From the NCBI RefSeq assembly GCF_000526415.1, contig NZ_JAGA01000002.1:1790001-1854000 (forward strand): a DNA stretch of 64,000 nucleotides. The letters run 5' to 3'. Each line of letters starts with the position of its first letter. Within the stretch, counting starts at the first letter, position 1. The position numbers and the translations under genes were made by a program. Positions 8,119 to 17,042 of the stretch are shown here, in pieces. The DNA is from Kallotenue papyrolyticum (lineage in GTDB: Bacteria > Chloroflexota > Chloroflexia > Chloroflexales > Kallotenuaceae). The notes below the pieces were generated by a model, which was given only the letters and a program-made list of their open reading frames with translations, searched no databases and was not told the DNA's origin.

Positions 8119-9435
8119 ATGCGCCACATCACACAACTGCTGACGGCAGCGCTGCTGCTGACCGGCCTGGGGCTGAGCCCCGTGGCAGCGGGGGGACGCG
8201 ATCTCGGTCGCGAAGTGCTGGGCCCCAGGGATGGCTGGGCCGCGGCGGAGGGTGGCACGACCGGTGGGGCGGCTGCCGCGCCTGAGCATGTCGCCATGGT
8301 CTCGACCTGGGCCGAGTTCCGCGCAGCGCTGGGTGGCGCGCAGGCGCGCGGCGACATAACGCCGCGCATCGTCTATGTGCAGGGCCAGATCGACGCCAAT
8401 CTCACGCCCGATGGACGGCGCCTGACCTGCGAGGACTATGCCGATCCGGCCTATTCGCTGGAGGCGTATCTGGCCGCCTATGATCCGGCTACCTGGGGGC
8501 GCAGGCGACCTAGCGGCCCGTTGGAGGAGGCGCGCGCGCGTTCGGCAGCAAACCAGGCTGCGCAGATCCGCCAGTATATCGGCTCGAACGTCACCATTGT
8601 CGGCCTGGGCGACGATGCGCGCATCGTGGGCGCCAACCTGGTGGTGCGCGATGCCGAGAACGTGATCATCCGCAACCTGGAATTGTCGGATGCCTACGAC
8701 TGTTTCCCGGCCTGGGATCCGCTCGACGGCAGCAGCGGCAACTGGAACGCCGCCTACGACAACCTGTGGATCGCCAATGCGCGCCATGTCTGGATCGACC
8801 ACAACACCTTCAACGATGGCGCGCATCCACCGGCGACGCTGCCGACCTACTTCGGTCGCAAATATGAGGTACACGACGGCCTGCTCGACATCACCAACGG
8901 TGCGGACCTGATCACCGTGTCGTACAATCGCTTCGAGAATCACGACAAGGCGATGCTGATCGGTTCGAGCAACACCTCTACGGTTGATCCAGGGCGGCTG
9001 CGCGTGACGCTTCATCACAACCTGTTTCGCGACATGGGCCAGCGCACGCCGCGGGTGCGTTTCGGTCAGGTGCACGTGTACAACAACTACTATCACGAGC
9101 CGAGCGGGGCGATCTACAGCTACTCGTGGGGCGTGGGCGTGCAGTCGCAGATCTACGCCGAGAACAATTTCTTTGCGCTCGCGCCGACGATCGCGCCCGC
9201 GCAGGTGATCGTTGATTGGGGTGGGACGGGGCTCTACGAGACGGGCACGTTGCTCAACGGGCGTGCGCGGCACAACGCCGTCAGCCTGCTGGCGGCCTAC
9301 AACGCCGCGCACGATCCCGACCTGAGCGGCGCGCGCACTTGGCAGCCCATGTTGTATGAGCGCATCGACCCGACGCAGGCGGTGCCGGCCCTGGTGCGGG
9401 CGCATGCTGGCGCCGGGCGCATCACGGGTCGCTAG
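8119..9435 (+). CDS. Secreted pectate lyase, polysaccharide lyase family 1
   Basis: 438-residue extracellular enzyme that cleaves polygalacturonate by beta-elimination. Residues 1-25 form a signal peptide, which together with a GAGGAGGGG ribosome site fixes the ATG at 8119 rather than the earlier in-frame 8050. The parallel beta-helix core shows NVIIRNLELSDAYD, WIDHNTF (about 225-231, the PL1 vWiDH motif) and RTPRVRFGQVHVYNNYY (about 309-325), which carries the catalytic arginine region. It is followed by a strong inverted repeat (9436-9494). It supplies the oligogalacturonates that the importer and uronate enzymes of this locus would use. Confidence 0.9.
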   Translation: MRHITQLLTAALLLTGLGLSPVAAGGRDLGREVLGPRDGWAAAEGGTTGGAAAAPEHVAMVSTWAEFRAALGGAQARGDITPRIVYVQGQIDANLTPDGRRLTCEDYADPAYSLEAYLAAYDPATWGRRRPSGPLEEARARSAANQAAQIRQYIGSNVTIVGLGDDARIVGANLVVRDAENVIIRNLELSDAYDCFPAWDPLDGSSGNWNAAYDNLWIANARHVWIDHNTFNDGAHPPATLPTYFGRKYEVHDGLLDITNGADLITVSYNRFENHDKAMLIGSSNTSTVDPGRLRVTLHHNLFRDMGQRTPRVRFGQVHVYNNYYHEPSGAIYSYSWGVGVQSQIYAENNFFALAPTIAPAQVIVDWGGTGLYETGTLLNGRARHNAVSLLAAYNAAHDPDLSGARTWQPMLYERIDPTQAVPALVRAHAGAGRITGR

Positions 9436-9494
9436 GGCGCGCCCGGCGCTGCGCCCTCATGCCCGGTGCTGCTCCGGATGGCGCCGGGCGCGCC
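9436..9494 (+). terminator. GC-rich inverted repeat after the pectate lyase
   Basis: GGCGCGCCCGGCGC at 9436-9449 is perfectly complementary to GCGCCGGGCGCGCC at 9481-9494 (14 of 14). There is no T-run after it, so it is either a structure-protecting hairpin or an imperfect terminator that lowers read-through into uxaC. Confidence 0.5.
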
Positions 9495-9548
9495 TGACCC
9501 ATCCGGCGCTGCCTGCCGGGCTTGCAGATGAAGAGTCAGGAGCTGATG

Positions 9549-10985
9549 ATGTCATCAACCGAACGCTGGAGGCTAGATCCGGACCGCTGCTTCGATTCCG
9601 ATCCGGCGCGGCGGCGCGTTGCGCGCGCGCTGTACGCGACGGTGCGCGATCTGCCGTTGATCTGCCCGCATGGTCATGTGCCGCCCGCGCTGCTGGCCGA
9701 TCCCGCCGCCCGCTTTGGCTCGCCCGCCGAGCTATTCATCATTCCCGACCACTACGTCACGCGCATGCTCTATAGCCAGGGCGTGGCCTACGAAGACCTG
9801 GGCGTGCCCACGCGCGACGGCACGCCGGTCGCGCGCGACCACCGCCGCATCTGGCAGCGCTTTGCCGAACACTTCTACCTGTTCCGCGGCACGCCGACCG
9901 GTCTATGGCTGGCCGATGAGCTGATCTCCGTCTTCGGAGTGGAGGAGCGCCTGACCGGCGAGAGCGCCGAGCGCATCTACGACCATCTGGAAGCGCGGCT
10001 GGCCGATCCATCCTACACGCCGCGTGCGCTGCTGTCGCGCTTCAACATCGCGCTGTTGTGCACCACCGATGCAGCGACCGATACACTTGATCACCACCGC
10101 GCGTTGCACGCCCAGGGGCTGACCTTTGTGCGGCCTACGTTTCGGCCGGACGCCGTGGTGAACATCACCGCGCCGGAGTGGCGCGCGCAGATCCAACGTC
10201 TGAGCGAGGTCGCCGGTATCGACGTAGTCGATTATGCCTCATACATTCGCGCCCTGGAGCAGCGGCGCGCGGCCTTCAAGGCTTTGGGCGCGCTGGCGAC
10301 CGACCATGCTGCCGAGACACCCGCGACCGAGCGCCTCACGCCGCGCGAGGCCGAGGCGATCTTCGCGCGGGCGCTGCGCGCTCAGGCGACGACGGAGGAC
10401 GCACAGCGCTTTACGGCGCATATGCTGATGGAGTTTGCGCGCATGAGCGTCGAGGATGGGCTGGTGATGCAGTTACACATCGGCAGTCTGCGCAACCACC
10501 ATCAGGCGTTGTATGAGCGCTTCGGGCCCGACCGCGGTGCCGATATTCCCGTCGCCACCGAATGGACGCGCAATCTGCGCCCCTTGCTCAACGCCTACGG
10601 CGCCGATGCGCGCTTCCGGCTGATCCTCTTCACGCTGGATGAAAGCACCTACAGCCGTGAGCTAGCGCCGCTGGCCGGCTACTACCCGGCGGTGCTGCTC
10701 GGACCGCCGTGGTGGTTCTTCGACAGCGTCAACGGCATGCGGCGCTTTTTGGACGCGGTGATCGAAACGGCGGGGGCGTACAATACCGCCGGCTTCAACG
10801 ACGACACGCGCGCGTTTGCCTCGATCCCGGCCCGGCATGATCTGTGGCGGCGCGTCACCTGCGACTGGGTCGCCGGTCTAGTGGTGCAGGGGCTGCTGGC
10901 GGAGGACGAAGGCTACGAGCTAGCGCGCGCCTTCGCCTACGACCTGGCGGCGCGCGCCTACCGCGTGGCGGAGGCCGACCGATGA
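9549..10985 (+). CDS. uxaC: Uronate isomerase (glucuronate/galacturonate isomerase)
   Basis: 478-residue amidohydrolase-superfamily enzyme converting galacturonate to tagaturonate and glucuronate to fructuronate. The metal-binding HxH lies in CPHGH (about 39-43). Further family stretches are RFNIALLCTTDAATD, VMQLHIGSLRNHH and the C-terminal GFNDDTRAF. The start is chosen at 9549 because AGGAG (9538-9542) is 6 bases before it; 9546 and 9528 are in-frame alternatives. The stop overlaps the next ATG (ATGA at 10982). Same-strand neighbours are the pectate lyase upstream and the SDR and LarA-like genes downstream. Confidence 0.88.
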   Translation: MSSTERWRLDPDRCFDSDPARRRVARALYATVRDLPLICPHGHVPPALLADPAARFGSPAELFIIPDHYVTRMLYSQGVAYEDLGVPTRDGTPVARDHRRIWQRFAEHFYLFRGTPTGLWLADELISVFGVEERLTGESAERIYDHLEARLADPSYTPRALLSRFNIALLCTTDAATDTLDHHRALHAQGLTFVRPTFRPDAVVNITAPEWRAQIQRLSEVAGIDVVDYASYIRALEQRRAAFKALGALATDHAAETPATERLTPREAEAIFARALRAQATTEDAQRFTAHMLMEFARMSVEDGLVMQLHIGSLRNHHQALYERFGPDRGADIPVATEWTRNLRPLLNAYGADARFRLILFTLDESTYSRELAPLAGYYPAVLLGPPWWFFDSVNGMRRFLDAVIETAGAYNTAGFNDDTRAFASIPARHDLWRRVTCDWVAGLVVQGLLAEDEGYELARAFAYDLAARAYRVAEADR

Positions 10986-11806
10986 GCGTGCTGCAGGAGC
11001 TGTTCGGGCTCGATGGGCAGGTCGCGATCGTCACCGGCGGGACGGGCGCGCTGGGCAGCGCGCTGGCGCGTGGTCTGGCGCGCGCCGGAGCGCGCGTGGC
11101 GCTTGTCGCGCGCCGCCGCGAACCGGCTGAAGCGCTTGCCGCTGAACTAGTCGCTGCCGGTGGCGCGGCGCTGGCCGTGCCGGCGGATGTGCTGGATCGC
11201 GCCCGGCTGGAGCAGGCGCGCGACGCGGTGCTGGCGCGCTGGGGACGCATCGATATCCTGGTCAACGCTGCGGGCGGTAACCTGCCGGCGGCGACCGTCA
11301 GCGCCGAAGGCAGCTTCTTCGATCTGCCCTGCGCGGCGCTTGAGCAGGTGGTGGCGCTCAACCTGCACGGCACGCTGCTGCCGACGCAGGTCTTTGGCGC
11401 GGTGATGGCCCAGGCCGGCCAGGGCTGCATCGTCAACATCTCGTCGATGGCTGCTCAGCGCGCTCTGACGCGCGTGGTTGGTTATGGCGCGGCCAAGGCT
11501 GCCGTCGAGAACGTCACGCGCTGGCTGGCCGTCGAGCTGGGGCGACGCTACGGTGCAGGGCTGCGCGTCAACGCGATCGCCCCCGGCTTCTTCGTCGGCG
11601 AGCAGAATCGTGCCCTGTTGCTGGAGCCGGATGGCCGCCTGACACCGCGCGGCCAGACGATCATCGCTCACACCCCGGCGGGACGCTTCGGCGAACCAGA
11701 CGATCTGATCGGTACGCTGCTCTGGCTGTGCGGGCCGGGCGCGCGCTTCGTGACCGGCGTGGTTGTGCCGGTGGACGGCGGCTTCAGCGCCTGGAGCGGC
11801 GTCTAG
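10982..11806 (+). CDS. uxuB: SDR oxidoreductase, probable D-mannonate/fructuronate oxidoreductase
   Basis: 274-residue Rossmann-fold short-chain dehydrogenase. The nucleotide loop is GGTGALG (19-25) and NAAGGN (95-100) is the structural motif. The catalytic set is Ser154/155, Tyr168 and Lys172 (YGAAK). It resembles the SDR-type mannonate oxidoreductase found in Bacillus uronate operons rather than the larger UxuB of enterobacteria. It overlaps uxaC by 4 bases, so translation is coupled. Expected reaction: fructuronate plus NAD(P)H to D-mannonate. The exact substrate is inferred from context; the symbol is used by function. Confidence 0.75.
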   Translation: MSVLQELFGLDGQVAIVTGGTGALGSALARGLARAGARVALVARRREPAEALAAELVAAGGAALAVPADVLDRARLEQARDAVLARWGRIDILVNAAGGNLPAATVSAEGSFFDLPCAALEQVVALNLHGTLLPTQVFGAVMAQAGQGCIVNISSMAAQRALTRVVGYGAAKAAVENVTRWLAVELGRRYGAGLRVNAIAPGFFVGEQNRALLLEPDGRLTPRGQTIIAHTPAGRFGEPDDLIGTLLWLCGPGARFVTGVVVPVDGGFSAWSGV

Positions 11807-11831
11807 CGCGGCTGCCGAAGGGAGAACCGCT

Positions 11832-13109
11832 ATGCTCGTGGGCAAAGCCTCGACGCACGCGCCCCTGTCCGAAAGCGATGTGCTGGAGTTGCTGGCGCGT
11901 GGCCTGGCGCCGTTGGCGCTGGATGGCAAGCGCGTGCTGGTGATCATTCCCGACAGCACGCGCACCGCGCCGATCCCGCTGCTGTTCCGCCAGTTGTACG
12001 CGCTGCTGGGCGACCGCGTGGCGCGGCTGGATTACCTGATCGCCCTCGGCACCCACCCGCCGATGTCCGAGGCGGCGATCGAGCGTCTGGTGGGCGTCTC
12101 TGCCGCTGAGCGCGCGGCGCGCTATCCCAGGGTCGCGATCTTCAATCATCGTTGGGATCGGCCCGACGCGCTGACGCTGATCGGCACGATCGGGCGCGAC
12201 GAGACGGCGCAGCTCACCGATGGGCTGCTGGCGGACGATGTGCCGGTGGTGCTCAACCGTCTGATCTTCGACTATGATCACCTGATCATCTGTGGACCGG
12301 TCTTTCCCCACGAGGTGGTCGGCTTCTCCGGCGGCGCCAAATATCTCTTTCCGGGCATCGCCGGCGCAGAGATCATCAACTTTACCCACTGGCTGGGCGC
12401 GCTGGTGACCAGCATGGATACGATCGGCGTCAAGGATACGCCGGTGCGCCGTGTGATCCATCGCGCGGCCGCGTTTGTGCGCCGGCCGATCCTGCTGCTG
12501 GCGCTGGTGCTCAAGGGCGCGACCCTGCACGGGCTGTACATCGGCGACTATCAGCAGGCCTGGAGCGCTGCCGCCGATCTGTCGGCGCAACTGAACGTGA
12601 TCACCGTGGCGCGGCCCTTCCGGCGCGTGCTGTCGATGCCGGCGCCGATCTACGACGATCTCTGGACGGCGGCCAAGGCGATGTACAAGACCGAGCCGGC
12701 GGTGGCCGACGGCGGCGAGATCATCATTTACGCGCCGCACATCACCGAAATCTCCTACACGCATGGTCGGCTGATCGACGCGATTGGCTACCATGTGCGC
12801 GACTACTTCCTCAAGCAGTGGGATCGTTTCCGGCACGTGCCCGGCGGCATTCTGGCGCACAGCACGCATGTCAAGGGCAAGGGCAGCTACGACGCGGCCA
12901 GCGGCATCGAAACGCCGCGCATTCAGGTGACGCTGGCGACAGGCATCCCTGAAGAACGCTGCCGGCGCGTCAATCTCGGCTACGTCGATCCACGCACGAT
13001 CGATCCGCGGGCGTGGGCCGGACGCGAAGCCGAGGGCATCCTGCTGGTGCCGCACGCCGGCGAAATGCTCTATCGCTGCCCGGCGCTGCGCGCGGCGCAC
13101 AAGCCCTGA
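11832..13109 (+). CDS. LarA-family nickel-pincer racemase/epimerase
   Basis: 425-residue member of the lactate racemase superfamily. The residues that anchor the nickel-pincer nucleotide and drive hydride transfer are present: DSTR (41-44), His75 in GTHPPM, His160 and Lys170 in HEVVGFSGGAK, and His186 in FTHW. The 160-170-186 spacing equals that of His174, Lys184 and His200 in Lactiplantibacillus LarA. GAAGGGAG lies 7 bases before the ATG; the longer in-frame start at 11763 would overlap the SDR. Characterised relatives include malate racemases and D-gluconate 2-epimerases. Here, behind a mannonate-forming SDR and with no mannonate dehydratase, a mannonate/gluconate 2-epimerase role fits (inference). 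No larB, larC or larE is in the window. Confidence 0.85.
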   Translation: MLVGKASTHAPLSESDVLELLARGLAPLALDGKRVLVIIPDSTRTAPIPLLFRQLYALLGDRVARLDYLIALGTHPPMSEAAIERLVGVSAAERAARYPRVAIFNHRWDRPDALTLIGTIGRDETAQLTDGLLADDVPVVLNRLIFDYDHLIICGPVFPHEVVGFSGGAKYLFPGIAGAEIINFTHWLGALVTSMDTIGVKDTPVRRVIHRAAAFVRRPILLLALVLKGATLHGLYIGDYQQAWSAAADLSAQLNVITVARPFRRVLSMPAPIYDDLWTAAKAMYKTEPAVADGGEIIIYAPHITEISYTHGRLIDAIGYHVRDYFLKQWDRFRHVPGGILAHSTHVKGKGSYDAASGIETPRIQVTLATGIPEERCRRVNLGYVDPRTIDPRAWAGREAEGILLVPHAGEMLYRCPALRAAHKP

Positions 13110-13179
13110 CGCCGGCGGCCTGGTCCACGGCGGCGTTCAGCGGGGTATAATGAGCGCTAAACACCGCCGGAGAGCTGCC

Positions 13180-13797
13180 ATGCCATCGCCACGCGTTGAG
13201 GCGACGCTGGAGCGTCTGCAGGAACACGAAGCGCTGACCGCCGATCTGCCCGATCCCGCCGCAAGCGCCTTGCTGGCGTGGATCACCCGGCAGGTCGCGG
13301 CGGCGGACGCTGCGCCGACCGAAGAGCGCTTTGCGGCGCAGGTCAACGCCATCCGTCAGGCGGCGCGGCAGGCCGCGCGCCAGAGCGCGCAGCAGACAGC
13401 GACGCGTTCCCCCTCACCGCCGGAGCCGACAGCGGTGGTCGCGCGCGCGCAGGAGCTGCTGCGTCAGCAGGGCGATCCCGAGCTGATCGCCCTGCCGCCG
13501 GAGGTCGATGCGCCGCCCGCTACGTCTGCGCCGCCCGCGTCTGTACCGGCCTCGCCGGCAGCGGCGGAGCTATCCCGTACGCCGTCCGCGCCCCAAGCCA
13601 CGCCGCCGGCGGGCGTCTCCAACGATCCAACCGCACTGGTGCGCCGCGCGCCCAGGGCTGCCTCGGCGCAGGAACCGCCGCCGGCCACTCCATCTGCCGC
13701 GCTAGATCATCGCCCGACGCGGCTACCGGCAGCGCGCGCGCCGCGCCTGTCGCTTTGGAGTCGTCTGCGGCGGCGCTGGCGTTGGCGAAAGGAGTAG
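13180..13797 (+). CDS. Hypothetical protein with Pro/Ala-rich linker
   Basis: 205 residues and not recognised. Residues 1-60 are predicted helical (LERLQEHEALTADLPDPAASALLAWITRQ is the approximate core), residues 75-190 are disordered and rich in Pro, Ala and Ser, and the end is strongly basic with Trp (LWSRLRRRWRWRKE). A perfect TATAAT lies at 13146-13151 and GGAGAG precedes the chosen ATG; the in-frame ATG at 13150 overlaps the -10. The stop is 1 base before the phospholipase D-like gene, so the two are coupled. Confidence 0.65.
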   Translation: MPSPRVEATLERLQEHEALTADLPDPAASALLAWITRQVAAADAAPTEERFAAQVNAIRQAARQAARQSAQQTATRSPSPPEPTAVVARAQELLRQQGDPELIALPPEVDAPPATSAPPASVPASPAAAELSRTPSAPQATPPAGVSNDPTALVRRAPRAASAQEPPPATPSAALDHRPTRLPAARAPRLSLWSRLRRRWRWRKE

Positions 13798-13798
13798 C

Positions 13799-15073
13799 AT
13801 GCCATCACGTCGTCGTACGCGGCGCCGGCGCGCAGCTACGCCGCCCAAGCTCACAACCCTGATCGCGCTGCTAGTGGTGCTGCTGGTGGTCTGGCTCTAC
13901 CAGGAGGGCTACGTCGACCGGCTGATCGAGCGTTTGACCGGCGTGGCGCCGGCGGTGGAAGCCCCGGAGCTGGATGAGGGCGCCACCCCCGATCAGCCGC
14001 GCGCGCTGGAACCGACCGTGCCGCAGCCATCGATGGCTCCGGCCGCGGCGCCGGCGCCGCAGGATCAGGTTGAGACCGAGGCGTTGCGCGGCTATGCCGG
14101 AGCCTGGTACCAGGTCTATTTCACCAAGCCGCGCTACCCCGAAGGGCCGGCGACGCGCTCGGGTGGCCTGGACGAGACCATCGCCGCCGATCTGGATGCC
14201 GCGCAGCGCCGCATCGATCTGGTGGTGTTCGACCTGGAGCTGCAGCGCATCGCCGATGCGCTGCTGCGCGCAGTGCAGCGCGGGGTGCAGGTGCGCGTCG
14301 TTGCCGATCGCGAAAACATGGAAAATCCCGACATGGCCGCCCTGATCGGTCAGCTCCAGGCCGCCGGCATCACGGTGGTGCTGGACGAGCGCGAAGCCTT
14401 TATGCACAACAAGTTCATCGTGATCGACGACGCGGTGGTCTGGACCGGCTCCGCCAACCTGACGCCCAACGATGTCTATCGCAACAACAACAACATGCTG
14501 CGCGTCGCCGATCAGCGGCTGGCGCAAAACTATCGCGCCAAGGCCGAGGATCTACTGGCCGGCGGCGGTGGTCCGAACGGCGGCAGTGTGCTGGTCGATC
14601 CGGAGCTAACCCTGGATGGCGCGCGTGTAGCGACCATGTTCGCGCCCGATGATCCGATCACCGCGCGCATCGTCGAGCGGCTGGCCCGGGCGCGCCGGCA
14701 GGTGGAGGTGATGGCCTTCGCCTTTACCTCCGATCCGATCGCCGACGCGCTGCTGGCAGCCCGCGAGCGCGGCGTGGCGGTGCGCGTGGTCATGGAAAGC
14801 CGCAACGTGCGCGGCTCCGGCTCGGAGTTCGAGCGCCTGCAGGCGGGCAGCATCGATATCCATGGCGATGGCAATTGTTATATCATGCACCATAAAGTCA
14901 TCGTCATCGACGGCGCAACGGTGGTGACCGGGTCGTTCAACTTTACGCGCAGCGCGCAAGAGCAGAACGACGAGAATGTGCTGATCGTGGATGATCTTAG
15001 CCTGGCGGCACGCTACGGCGAAGAGTTCGAGCGCGTGTACGCGCAGGCGTTGCAGCCGACACGCTGCGGATAG
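13799..15073 (+). CDS. Phospholipase D-like (HKD) nuclease/transferase, membrane-anchored
   Basis: 424 residues. A very basic start (RRRTRRRRA) is followed by one hydrophobic helix (about 22-38), then an acidic Pro-rich linker and two PLD repeats. The first carries HNKFIVIDDAVVWTGSAN (His about 203) and the second HHKVIVIDGATVVTGSFNF (His about 365); both have the HxK(x)4D and GSxN parts needed for a working active site made by the two halves. Such exported PLD proteins act as nucleases or phosphodiesterases. It overlaps no gene but is 1 base from its upstream neighbour and 7 bases from the Crp/Fnr gene. Confidence 0.85.
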   Translation: MPSRRRTRRRRAATPPKLTTLIALLVVLLVVWLYQEGYVDRLIERLTGVAPAVEAPELDEGATPDQPRALEPTVPQPSMAPAAAPAPQDQVETEALRGYAGAWYQVYFTKPRYPEGPATRSGGLDETIAADLDAAQRRIDLVVFDLELQRIADALLRAVQRGVQVRVVADRENMENPDMAALIGQLQAAGITVVLDEREAFMHNKFIVIDDAVVWTGSANLTPNDVYRNNNNMLRVADQRLAQNYRAKAEDLLAGGGGPNGGSVLVDPELTLDGARVATMFAPDDPITARIVERLARARRQVEVMAFAFTSDPIADALLAARERGVAVRVVMESRNVRGSGSEFERLQAGSIDIHGDGNCYIMHHKVIVIDGATVVTGSFNFTRSAQEQNDENVLIVDDLSLAARYGEEFERVYAQALQPTRCG

Positions 15074-15080
15074 GTGAGCC

Positions 15081-15752
15081 ATGGAGCGCAGGGCAGCGCT
15101 GCCGGCGTCACGCACGCCGGCAGCGATTCCTTTATTCGGCGATCTGGACGAGGCCGCGCGAACGGCGCTGGCGCGCGCCATGCACGCGCGGCGCTACCGC
15201 GCCGGTCAGTTTCTGATCTACGAGGGTACGCCCGCCGAAGGGTTGTTCGTGGTCTGCGAGGGCCGCGTGCGGCTGTCGCGGACGGCGCCCGATGGCCGCG
15301 AACAGGTGCTGACGATCATCGGTGCCGGCGAGGTCTTCAACATGGAACCGCTGCTCGACGGCGGGCTGACGCCCTTCACGGCGCGGGCCATGAGTCCGGT
15401 GAGCTGCCTGCTGTTGCCGGGCGATGCGCTGGTGCCGTTGATTCGCGCCCATCCCGATCTGGCGCTGGTGCTGATGCGCCAGATGGCCGAGCAACTGCGC
15501 GAACAAACCCTGCTGATCGAGGACCTTGGCTTTCGCTCGGTGCGCGCGCGGCTGGCGCGCCTGCTGCTGCAGGAGGCGGCCAGCGGCACGGCGATGCTGA
15601 CCCAGGCCGAGCTGGCCGCGCGCGCCGGCACGGTGCGCGAGATCGTTGGACGGACGCTGCGCCAGATGGCCGCGGAACGGCTGGTCGAGCTCAAGCGCGG
15701 ACGCGTGATCGTGCTCGACGCCGATGGGCTGCGCCGCGCTGCCGAGATCTGA
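15081..15752 (+). CDS. Crp/Fnr-family transcriptional regulator
   Basis: 223 residues. The cyclic-nucleotide-binding-like beta barrel occupies about 15-130 (YRAGQFLIYEGTPAEGLFVVCEGRVRL is the family's first half), followed by the dimer helix and a winged helix-turn-helix (about 168-215) with TQAELAARAGTVREIVGRTLRQM. No cysteine pattern for an Fe-S cluster is seen, so it is not a canonical oxygen-sensing Fnr. The start overlaps nothing; an earlier in-frame ATG is absent. It lies just before a ferredoxin gene but a palindrome separates them. Confidence 0.88.
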   Translation: MERRAALPASRTPAAIPLFGDLDEAARTALARAMHARRYRAGQFLIYEGTPAEGLFVVCEGRVRLSRTAPDGREQVLTIIGAGEVFNMEPLLDGGLTPFTARAMSPVSCLLLPGDALVPLIRAHPDLALVLMRQMAEQLREQTLLIEDLGFRSVRARLARLLLQEAASGTAMLTQAELAARAGTVREIVGRTLRQMAAERLVELKRGRVIVLDADGLRRAAEI

Positions 15753-15766
15753 GCGCTGATCAAAAA

Positions 15767-15781
15767 TGAGAATTGTTCTCA
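15767..15781. promoter_or_regulatory. Fur-like palindrome upstream of the ferredoxin
   Basis: TGAGAA-TTG-TTCTCA is a perfect 6-base-arm inverted repeat preceded by AAAAA. It resembles Fur-type boxes (AATGAGAAT half). It lies 15 bases after the Crp/Fnr stop and 93 bases before the ferredoxin ATG. Iron control of ferredoxin would make sense, but the regulator is not identified here. Confidence 0.5.
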
Positions 15782-15874
15782 GAAGTGGGACAAGAGTCAC
15801 AGACGCGGGCGGGGGCGCATGGTACGGTACGCGCAGCGACAGAACTCGCTGATGTGCCGAAAGGAGTTGCCACC

Positions 15875-16111
15875 ATGGCCTACGTGATTACCGAACCCTG
15901 CATCGGCGTCAAGGACGCTTCGTGCGTCAAGGTCTGCCCCGTGGACTGCATCTACGAGGGCGAGGATCAGTACTACATCAACCCCGACGAGTGCATCGAC
16001 TGCGGCGCGTGCGAGCCGGAGTGCCCGGTCTCGGCGATCTACCCGGAAGACGCCGTGCCGGAGCAGTGGCAGAGCTACATCCAGAAGAACGCCAACTTCT
16101 TCGTCGGCTAG
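15875..16111 (+). CDS. 7Fe-type ferredoxin (3Fe-4S/4Fe-4S)
   Basis: 78-residue acidic electron carrier. Cys9, Cys17, Cys21 (followed by Pro) and Cys25 form the N-terminal cluster set; Cys40, Cys43, Cys46 and Cys50 (CIDCGACEPECP) form the 4Fe-4S set. The CX7CXXXCP spacing is that of bacterial seven-iron ferredoxins such as those of actinobacteria and Thermus. AAGGAG sits 8 bases before the ATG. It is followed by the convergent thiD gene. A Fur-like palindrome upstream suggests iron regulation. Confidence 0.93.
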   Translation: MAYVITEPCIGVKDASCVKVCPVDCIYEGEDQYYINPDECIDCGACEPECPVSAIYPEDAVPEQWQSYIQKNANFFVG

Positions 16112-16218
16112 CGACGATCGCTCCTGCAACGCAGGCCGCGCCGGGCCAGACGTTGCTGCTGGGGTCTGGCGCGGCCTGTGGCGTTAAGGCCGACCCGCAT
16201 GTTGGCAGTCGTGGCACG

Positions 16219-17022
16219 TCAGTCCAGGGATGGCTGCGCGGGCAGGCCGCGGTACAGGTGGTTGACCGGGCTGTGGCCGCGTCCGATCGCCCTGGCATGC
16301 GCGATCGCGCCGTGGAGGTAGTCGCGCGCCGCGCGCACCGCTGCTTCCACCTCGACGCCGCGCGCCAGCAACGCGGCGATGGCCGCGGCGTAGGTACAGC
16401 CTGTGCCATGCGTGTGCGGCGTGGCGATGCGCGGCGCGCGCAGCTCGATCATCTGCCGGCCATCGAAGAGCAGATCGACCGGATCACCCGGCAGGTGCCC
16501 TCCCTTGAGCAACACGTAGCGTGCTCCCAGCGCATGGAGGTCGCGCGCCGCGGCGGGCATCTCTGTCTCGCGCTCGACGCGCCGTCCCAGCAGCACGCTG
16601 GCCTCCGGCAGGTTGGGCGTGACCACCAGCGCGCGCGGCAGCAGCCGATCGCGCAGCGCGGCCACGGCCTCCTCGGCCAGCAGCCGATCACCGCTCTTGG
16701 CGACCATCACCGGATCGACTACCAGCCGCGTCACACCGTAGCGCTCCAGCGTGCGCGTCACCGCCTCGATGATCGCCGCCGTGCCGAGCATGCCGGTTTT
16801 GATCGCGTCCGCGCCGATGTCGTCGAGCACGGCTTCGATCTGGGCTACCACCATCTCCGGCGCGACCAGCTCGACGCCGCGCACGCCCAGGGTGTTCTGC
16901 GCAGTGATCGCGGTGATCGCGCTGGCGCCGTACACACCAAAGGCCATAAAGGTCTTGAGATCGGCCTGAATGCCCGCGCCGCCGCCGGAGTCCGATCCGG
17001 CAATTGTTAATGCCTTGGCCAT
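16219..17022 (-). CDS. thiD: Hydroxymethylpyrimidine/phosphomethylpyrimidine kinase
   Basis: 267-residue ribokinase-fold enzyme that phosphorylates HMP and HMP-P for thiamine synthesis. It opens with [19 protein letters not shown] and near the end has the anion-hole motif [18 protein letters not shown]. The ATG at 17022 is chosen because the family start [11 protein letters not shown] lies there; the open frame continues upstream without homology. It is the last gene of the riboswitch-controlled thi operon, 20 bases after thiL. Confidence 0.95.
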   Translation of the reverse strand: MAKALTIAGSDSGGGAGIQADLKTFMAFGVYGASAITAITAQNTLGVRGVELVAPEMVVAQIEAVLDDIGADAIKTGMLGTAAIIEAVTRTLERYGVTRLVVDPVMVAKSGDRLLAEEAVAALRDRLLPRALVVTPNLPEASVLLGRRVERETEMPAAARDLHALGARYVLLKGGHLPGDPVDLLFDGRQMIELRAPRIATPHTHGTGCTYAAAIAALLARGVEVEAAVRAARDYLHGAIAHARAIGRGHSPVNHLYRGLPAQPSLD

Positions 17023-17042
17023 GGCTCGTGCTCCTGGATGCT

